Origin: Acanthamoeba lenticulata
Taxonomy: Eukaryota > Discosea > Longamoebia > Acanthamoebidae
Assembly: GCA_002179805.1 (NCBI GenBank)
Contig: NAVB01003428.1
Location: forward strand, 1 to 10,545
Direction: 5' to 3'
Length of the DNA: 10,545 nt
Below, piece by piece: positions 1 to 8,348 of this stretch. The translations under genes were made by a program, and so were the position numbers. The notes below the pieces were generated by a model. The model made no database searches, was not told the DNA's origin, and saw only the letters and a program-made list of their open reading frames with translations. Within the stretch, counting starts at the first letter, position 1; every line of letters starts with the position of its first letter.

Positions 1-16
1 AAATTTATTATTTCAG

Positions 17-224
17 GAGGAGGGCGAAATACGCTTGTCAACCGCCGAGCGGGAGGGCCTCCAGCCACATAGCATCATCAATCCTAACAACGTACCAATC
101 TTGACGGACGGTCGGTATATCTACGTCGTTGCCGAAACGAGAGGCCTGGGCAAGAGCGAGTTCAAATTCTTCACCTACGATCCGCTGCAAAACTACAAGT
201 GCACTTCGGCCACTACCCTGCAAG
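17..224 (+). other. Exon 1: propeller-like beta-strand segment
   Basis: The exon follows an acceptor ending TTTCAG at 11-16 in phase 0 and ends at CAAG|GTACCT (intron from 225). The 69 residues contain the pattern [13 protein letters not shown]...KFFTYDPL, an alternation of hydrophobic beta strands and turns. This resembles the repeated display-then-describe strands of beta-propeller regions in large ligases (similarity of style, not a family match). The fold seems to resume in exon 3 after the ZZ exon. An intron is required because frame 2 meets a TAA at 233. Confidence 0.75.
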
Positions 225-3200
225 GTACCTCCTAATTTATTGTCAACAACACCCTGATGGGTTATACGCAAATGGTCAACCTTTTCTGTCTGTCCTGACT
301 GTGTGTGACTCATTCACTCTCCGCCTCCGGTGGTACACGGGGACGGCAGGCCCAAGTACTTTGACAGGGCAGCACCACGGTGTCATTTGCGACGGTTGCC
401 AGCGCTATGCCTTCCGGGGCCAGCGTTACAAGTGCGCTGATCCGGCGTGCCCTGACTACGATCTGTGCCACACCTGCCAGCAATTGGGCGTCTCCACCCA
501 TCAGCATCACCGGGACCACGCCATGGGAGCCATCGCGGAGCCTCAACCAGGTTGGCCTCGCCCTTTCCACACACACACACACAACAACAACAACACAGAC
601 ACACACACACACACCCATACGGATAAAGCTTCAGACAAAGCAAAATCTTAAGCGCTAGCTGAACTGACGATTGCCGCGCGGGATGGGATGTGATGTAATG
701 ACGAGCAGGCAGTGCCGTCCCTGCTTTGGCACCGCAATGTCTGGCCTCAGGTTACTTCTTCACGACAGGCCATCAGCTAGCCGTGCTTCTTCCTTCCGGA
801 GTGCCCCCAAACACTCTGCGACGCAACAAGTTGATGTGTCGCATCTTCAACATTCGACAGGGCCGTCACATCAACGATCTCGTGGTCGAGAACAAACTGA
901 ACGGTATGTTGCCCCCTTACTTATTAGGAGGGAAGACTTGCTCTCCACCGCCACTCCCTCATTACCCCAAATACGTTTCTTTAAAACCTCCTGAACAACA
1001 ACAATAACCAACAACAGGCCAGTGCATCGCCTATGATCGCCGCAACAATCTGCTTTGGATGCATGCGCCCGAAACGTCGTCTGTCATGAGCTGGACGCAC
1101 CTGGGCAAAACGAGTCCTTCGTTCGTCCAGACTGATCCAGTGACGATGCTCATGCGCTACGTATTGCCTCAAGGCAAGGCCACACCACAGCAAGCAGTGA
1201 GTCGGCAAAAGGCGGCGATGGTACTGCTGGCCAATATGTCCATGCTCGCCAAGCGCTGCATCTCGACGAGGACGGAGCCCGTACACCCCCATCTCGATCG
1301 GTCAGCTACGCGTAGAGCTGAGAAGCAGCCGTTTGTTACGGAGCGGCCGCTGCTCCAGCGCTCCGGTGACACCTTGACCGCCATTTACACGCTGCTCGAG
1401 CGCGCCCTTTCGACCAAGAAGGCGCTCGCCAACGAAGCGCCCGAAGGCAGCGAACCCGAGGTGGGCAGAGGTGACTCCCGCCCGGATGAACCCCTACCTG
1501 AAGGCGGCAATGAGGACACCAAGGCCATGTTGCCTGTTACTACTACCGCGGGCTCCTTCGTGATGAGCTCCCTCCTACAAGTGCTGACCGCCAACCTGCA
1601 GCAGCTCAGTAAGGTAACATGCTCAGAATTTTAGATCTCGAGACCCCCTTCTCTGGATGGATCTTCTTCGCGACAGTGGCACTAATACTGTACTATTACT
1701 ACTTCTTCTTCTTCTTGTTGTTGTTGTTGTTCTCTCGGGTTGCATTTTCTGCCTGTGGCCCAGGTGCATCCCCCGGAGGAGATCAGCAAGAGGTTTGGGC
1801 TCGTCCTGCTCGATACTCGGGATCTCTTGCTCCGGCTCGCCTTGGGCAAGCTGTTGCCTTCAACCTCTCAGCCACAAACAACGGGAGACAAGCGGCCGGC
1901 CGACAAGACCCAGGACCGTGTGGTGCAGGCCGACGCACGGCGCTGCCTGCTGGTGGGCTTGCCCATCTTCTACCCGACGCTCGACAAGCAGCGCCAGTTC
2001 CTGCACGAAATGTTGGCGCTTGTGGTCCAGCCGCAACCTCAGGACGACGAGACAGAGTCGGTGAGGTCTTCGACCACGGCAACGCAAGCAGAGGCGACCA
2101 GGTCGGGGGTCAAGAGCCCGTCCCTGCTCCTGCCGACGCCTGCGAGGCTTCTGCTCGATGAACTGCTCGAGAAGCTCTCGCAGGAGTTCATGTTTGACCT
2201 GACCGACATGCTCTTCCCTTCGACGGCGGCCGAGGAAGCGGAAGCCAGTGCGCTGGCCCAACGCACGAGGCGCGAGACGGGCACCGCTTTGCTCCGCGAC
2301 CGCGCACCGGGGTCTGACGACCTTAAGACGCTTCCGGAGTCCTCGACTGAGGCTCTGAAGACAACGACAGAATCATCAGAAAAGCTCGTGCGGGACCTAC
2401 TCGCCTTTGCCGCCGAACTGACCAAAAAGAGCAGCGAAGACGTCAAGATCAGGAAGGCCCAAATGGAGCAAGAAGTGAGAGCTCTCCTTCTTGACACTGA
2501 AGGACCTGCCGTCGGACCGACAGCTGCGGAAGAAGCGCGCACCATCTACAACGTGCTACTGGCCGCTCAGAGAGGCCTGCTCAGTGCAATCGGATTCTCT
2601 CCGCTGGGAGATGCTCCGTCACTGATGAGCGTCTATTCTTCGTCGTCGTCGTCGTCGTCGTCGTCTACTGGTGAAGCGCCCGTTGCCGATGCCGCAGGTT
2701 CGTCTTTGAATGGTGGGTGGTGCAGCAAAAACAGCAGTCTCACTATTTCAGGTACTAACTTTTTATTTTTGTTTGTTCATCATTCGGCAGAGGTCAAGCG
2801 GTTGCTGCGCTGGATCCACCTGGCCGTTCAGAAAAGCGTTGAGATGATTGGACTGGTGCTGCCTCGTTCGACGCTGCGCGAGGGTGAAGCCACAATAAGT
2901 CCTAACGACCAGGTAACGTATTCTTGATACCTCTCCATCCGATTTGTTGTTATTCTCACGCACCAGGTGCAACGATTTGGCCAATTCCATCCCCTTTCTC
3001 AGATCCGAGCTCACCATTTTGTGGTCCGCTTGGGAGCGCTTCGCGATTCGCTGTTTGGCGTCATCCTGCCTCCTCTGGTGACTTCGCTCTACCATTTTGC
3101 CGCTCGGACCGAATTCGTGGAGCTGCTGCCCACTCTTCTGGACCTGTTGTGGGAGCTAGACGAGATGAACAAATTCTTCGTCGCTAGCAAGGCGGCCTTC

Positions 3201-6200
3201 AAGAATCTTCACCTTACTCAGGAGGCCGAGAAGAAGAAGAAGAGGCTCGAAGCGGCGGCCATCACTCAACTGGCTGCGGCCGAAGCCTCGCGCTCCTCGT
3301 CAAAGGATCGCAAGTCCAGGTTCGTACCAAAGATCTCATTCTGTTTCTTCTTTTTCAAGTTGTCTCCCTGGATGTTTGGCTTATTCTCCCCAAAACTTTT
3401 GCTCTTGTGCACACTGGCCACTGTTAAAACAACATAGAAGGAAAAAGGGTCAAGACACGCCCACACCAGACTCGCCCTTCACGGCTCGTGCTGCCGCGGT
3501 CGCGGTGCCTGAAGCGACTGCAGCAGCAGCAGCAGCAGCAGCAGCAGATGATGACGATGAAGGAAGCGTCACTTATCCCTACGCGTGGCTTGTGGAGCTG
3601 GAAAAGACTTTGGGCAGCGTCTGTGGCCTGCTGTGCAGCACGCTCATGGCAGGGACGCCCGAATCCGAGCGTGACAAGCCCTACCTGGCCCACCTGCGCT
3701 CGGCGCTCTTCTCCGCGGGGCTCGAAGACACCGACGAAGAGGCACTCGCGCTCTGCAGTACAGCTTCCGGAGGAGCAGGAGGAGGCCAGGTGGAAAACAT
3801 GCTTGTGGAGGAGAGCGCGAGCGCGCCGCAGGCCGATTTGTTCAAGCGCCTCATGGCTGCCGATGAAGCCGACGATGCGTTGGGGCCACTTATCAAGTGG
3901 ATCAGCTCTGTGGGGCCGCGTCTCCCAATCCCCGCGCAGGCGGAGCACGCCGTGGCTACGGCCGTGCGAGGCACCTTTGCCGCCATCGTCAAACACGCCG
4001 GCCTCGAAGCGCAACTCGGCGAGTGGGCGGCTCAATTGCGTACGGCCGCACAGAGGCGCATGGAGCTTGTCGACGATGAGGCAACGGGTGAACAACAGCC
4101 TTTGAGTCCACTCTCGTCGCTGCAGTCAGCCTTGGCGACCGCCGGTTCGATCCGCCTGTGGATAGTGCAGCGGCAGCAGGCCATCATGAGCGAGGCCGTT
4201 CAGAAGCACGACGATGAAATGAAGCGTCGCGAGACGCGCCAGCGCGAGCAGAGAGTCGAACCCGAGGTTGCGCGGGAGGACAGTCGCGATGAATCTAGCC
4301 ATCTCGCTCGGGCTCGCCAGTCGCTGCGCCAACTTCGGCAACAGCTGCGTCAGCAGAATGTGGAGTTGGACGAAGACGTCATGTGGGACATCATGGTTGA
4401 AGAGGAGGAAGAAGCCCGACTCAGCGGAGATCACGAAGACGAGGACCAGGTCATCGACGATTTTGAAGATTACGAAGATGAATTTGAAGACGATGACGAC
4501 GACGACGATGACGACGATGACATCGATGAGCATGAAGTGGCTCGGGTGCGCGAGGAGGTCGAGAGGCTGCGCAGCAGACGTGCCGAAGAGGCCACGCGCC
4601 GTAGCCACCACGCCACCAAGGGCGCCAAGAAGCAGCACGATTCCGGAATGCCACAAGAGGATCCCCTGCCCCAACTGCCATCTCGCGAGGATATCTACAC
4701 CGGCCTGGCCAAGGACGTGCTTGCCGCCGCCTCCTTCCTCCTCCGCTTCGCGGGAAGCGCCAAACCCGTGGCCACTACTGCACTACCTTCTCCGCGGCAG
4801 CAGCAGGAGCTATCAGCACAGGCCCGCACCACGCTGAGCTTCATTCAGCTTCTCCTCCCGCTGGAGCCACTGGAGCGCTTGGTGCGACTTCATGTACTCC
4901 GCGCCAAGTCCCGCTGCCGTGGATTCAAAACCTTCATCGAACTGTTGGACCGCTGCTCTCTGCCCTCGGCCAAGAGGGAGATTGTCAAGCACCTTGGTCG
5001 CTCTCTCCGGTACGCTGGCACCACGCACTTACACACTCACACACATTTTTATTTATTCTGCTCGATTTTTCGTGGCCTCCCTCTCACGGCACACGCATGG
5101 CATACACACACACACACACAGGCAAACTGGCCCGCACTACGTCGATGGGCTCGAAGGCTGTTCTCGCTCGTCAACCCTTGCTGTGCGACAGAGCTTCGCA
5201 GGCCTGTTCCATTTCCTTCTCCGTAGTCTCGCGGGTGAGACTGAGCCAGAAGGGCCTCTGGCTCTCGAGTCGACTGGCGCGCTTAAGTATCAGACGCTCA
5301 TTCTCAACGCTCTTGCGCTCCACTACCGCATGTCCGACTATACGCTCTTCAGCAACAGCAACTTCCACGCCACTTTGCACCGGCTGGCAACCTTGGACAA
5401 CAGCGTCTCAGTGGCGACCCCAGTCAGGCTGCAGGCTCACAAGAAGCGCGTGGTGCGCGTGGCGCGCAATCTGTTCTTGCTCTCTGCGGCCCGCTGCCTC
5501 GCGTGGGCGCCCACACTGCTGGCCCTCCGGAGCGAGCATCTGCGGCCAGAAGACGGGCAAGAAATCCTGGCCCTACAGGACCGAGTGCTGTGCACCATCT
5601 TTGCCACCGAACTTGGAAGCTCCGCCTCTCCCTTGAAGTCGAGCGACCCGGATGAGGATTACCATCACTCGCTGCTCGCGCTGCTTTATCAGCTCAAGCG
5701 CACGGCCGCCATGCGACGCTTCTTTTCCACTTCGGCGAGCATGCACAACCTGCTGCTGCTCCTCAAACAAGGATCGCCGCGAGTTCAGCGATTGGCCACG
5801 CGCCTGTGCCGACACGTCCTGCATCATCTTCCACCTCAGCGCTTCTTCGTCCTCGGTGGCAACAACAAGACCGCCATCGCTGCTGCTGCTGCTGCTGCTG
5901 CTACTACTACCTCGGCCACAGCAGCGACGACGCCCGACATCAGCGCCCATGAGCTCCTCGATTTCTTTGTGGGTCTGCTCGGTTCGCTCATTGCCGGCAG
6001 TTACTCGCAGCAGCCCGAAATGCTCCCTCCTTCCGGCGACGCCGCCGCTGTTTCTGCTGCTAGCGAGGCAGAAACCACCAGCGACGTGCTTACAGCTTCG
6101 AGCAAGGAGCTCGCCAACGCGAAGAACGGCAGCCACAACAACTATTCGGTCATTCTGCATCGGCCGCCGGGCCTCACCGTGCCGGACGTTCTGCGCATGC

Positions 6201-8315
6201 TGCCTCAGGCCCAACTCACTGCCGGTGAGTCGAGCTTCGACGTCAACTTGAAGGATGTGGTGCGCGAGCTCAAGGCCATCGACCAGACAATTGTCTTGCG
6301 CGACGCGAGCATCGACAAGTGCCGCCGGTGCGCGGGCCTCCTGGCTGCCAAGGGCTTCTCAGTCACCATTGCGTGCCAGGATCCTGTGCCCAAGAGGAAC
6401 GTTGAACCCGAGATGGATACACTGCCATCGGCACGGTTCTACAAGTGGCGCAGCCGCCGCGTCGACTATGCGCTCGCTTCCGAAATTGTCGCCTTCCTCC
6501 GCACGCTCCTTATCGGGTCCGAGTGGCAGCCCTTGCTCGTGGCCAAGCTGCGAGCGGACCTGTCAGCCCTTGGTGCTCTCATTCCTCCGCTCGACCAGCG
6601 CATTGGTCATTTGGCCAAGGGCAAGTCCCTGAAGGGCAAGGACAAGGCCACCCACGACGGTCAGGCTGCAGGAGAGCAGCACGACGAATCGCCCTTGGAC
6701 TCAGCCGAACAGGTCAACCACGCGCGTGCTTTAGCTGTGTTGGCCATCTTGGGGGGCTGGAACGAAGACCTTCGCGTCGGAGGCAAGGTCCGTCTCCGCG
6801 GAGAAGTGGCCTCCAGTGACCAGGCACGTCGAGAATCCGGCGACGCGATCATCGGCACTGTTGTCAGTTTCCACAGCCCTTCTACCGTCAAGGTGCGCTA
6901 CTCTTTTTTGGTTTGTTTTGTTTTTATTGTGGTGTCTCTCTTATTGCCTGGCCTAACCACTTTCCTGGCGTGTTTGCCACTTGCAGGTGCTGCTGCGTGC
7001 TGCAGATGCGGAAGGCCAATCTTCAGGCCGCCTTCGTGTCTATTCGGTCGACGAGCTCACGCCCGTTACCGAAGTTCAACTGCCCTCCGGCACCTTCTCC
7101 CTCACGACTGAGGCCATTTCGGCGATCCACCTCTTCCTGGAGAAGTCGAACGCGTTTCTTTACCTCACTGAGTCAGCCGGTGCCGTGCGCACTTCCCCTG
7201 CGATCCTCTTCTACACCCAGCTCCGCGCTCGAGTGCTCCAGGTGCTCGAGACGACATTCCAGGACCCATCAGCAGTCCGCTCCTGCCTCGAAAATGCCGA
7301 CGAGCGCGATCGACGTCTCATACCACTCCTCATCGAGGATATCGCTGCTCGCCCTGAAGAAGAGGAAGGTGATCATTTGCCGGCAAGGACCCTCCCCCAG
7401 AGCGTGAAGGGCAAGAACGAAGACGCTCTGGTGCGGATGGTGTTCGACCTCCAGGAATCGCTTCACGAGGTGCAGTCTCGACCCAAGAGACACGCAGCTG
7501 CGCCGCAGCCGCACAGTCCGGTGATGGGTATCAGCGGTACCCAAGTCGAGGAAGCGTCGAAGCCCGATGCGTCGTCTCCAAGTGAGGCCAAACGACAGGG
7601 CGGCACCAGCAGCAGCAGCAGCAGCAGCAAGAATCGACGCAAGAGGGACGAGCGCAAGTCTCGAAGCAAGGGCAAAGGCCTCGCCGATCTCGATAGCGAC
7701 GAAGAACGCATCAAGGCTGCTCTGACAAGCACCAGCCGGAATCAGACTCAGATGGCATGGAGTGATGACTGTGGCTACGCTGTGGTTTACCTCGGCCTGG
7801 ATCGGCTCGCCCTCCAGTACTTTGGAGGTAACGGTGACTGCCTAGTGCATGCCCTGCCCGAGATCTCTGCCGAAACCAGCGAAGGCTTCTACTTTGAGAT
7901 CACCCTTCATGCTGACGACAGCGGAAGCAGCATCGGAGTTGGGCTGTGTCCTGCCGCTTCTACTCCAGGTACGTCCTTGTGTCTATGCGTGTGTGTGTGT
8001 GTGTGTGTCTTATGGATCCAAAATTGCACACTAAATGTTTTTGACCAGGCTGGGGTGACTGCTTCTATGAATACCGCGGGGGTAGCGGCAACAAAGTGGC
8101 ACCAAAGGCGCAGAGAACGAACGAACTTGTCTACCGCTGTCCCTACTGCGATTTGGGCAAGCTGTCGGCAGCGGAGCTCTGCCACCACACTCAGCGAAGG
8201 CATCACGGGAGCACTATGGCTGTTGTGTGCCCGATCTGTGCCAGCACTCCTCTCGGCGACCCCAACTACCTCTCATCCAACTTCTTCGGTCATTTGGAGA
8301 ACTCACACAGGTATG

Positions 8316-8348
<33 letters not shown>

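Larger units (their letters stand above)
3438..5009 (+). other. Exon 8: helical scaffold with Ala/Asp tract and acidic coiled-coil segment
   Basis: The phase-2 entry after AACATAG (3431-3437) completes an Arg codon and continues RKKGQDTP. A basic linker is followed by nine alanines and four aspartates, then about 240 residues of leucine-rich helices. The Gln/Arg/Leu heptad-like stretch [19 protein letters not shown] (about 4321-4377) precedes the acidic segment. Next are an Arg/Glu helix (about 4534-4600) and further helices ([44 protein letters not shown]). The donor is CTCCG|GTACGC in phase 2. No catalytic motif was seen. An armadillo/HEAT-like scaffold is inferred from helix density only. 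Confidence 0.85.

Noticed and set aside
16..25. Purine-rich GGAGGAGGG resembling a bacterial ribosome binding site
   Set aside because: The window is spliced eukaryotic DNA; these bases are the first codons of exon 1 after an acceptor.
310..658. Frames with long Cys-Val or His-Thr runs on both strands
   Set aside because: They are translations of the CA/GT microsatellite in intron 2, with no coding support.
4126..4674. 182-codon minus-strand frame with a strongly hydrophobic Val/Ile stretch resembling a membrane segment
   Set aside because: The hydrophobic run is the reverse complement of the Asp-rich codons at 4440-4530, so it is an artefact of GAC/GAT repeats.
3438..5226. Reading straight through intron 8 to a stop near 5226, which would end the protein
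   Set aside because: The readthrough gives only CA-repeat translation (His-Thr runs), while splicing 5009 to 5122 restores a phase-matched frame of 590 further codons with domain-like sequence.
5573..6214. 213-codon open frame on the minus strand
   Set aside because: It lies opposite exon 9, whose GC-rich third positions leave the opposite strand poor in stops. Its translation includes Ser runs that mirror the GCT repeat, and no domain is recognisable.
6320..6331. CRRC pair as part of a further zinc finger
   Set aside because: Only one Cys pair is present in a helical context, with one further Cys about 50 nt later (6373) and no suitable second pair, so no zinc-binding domain can be supported.
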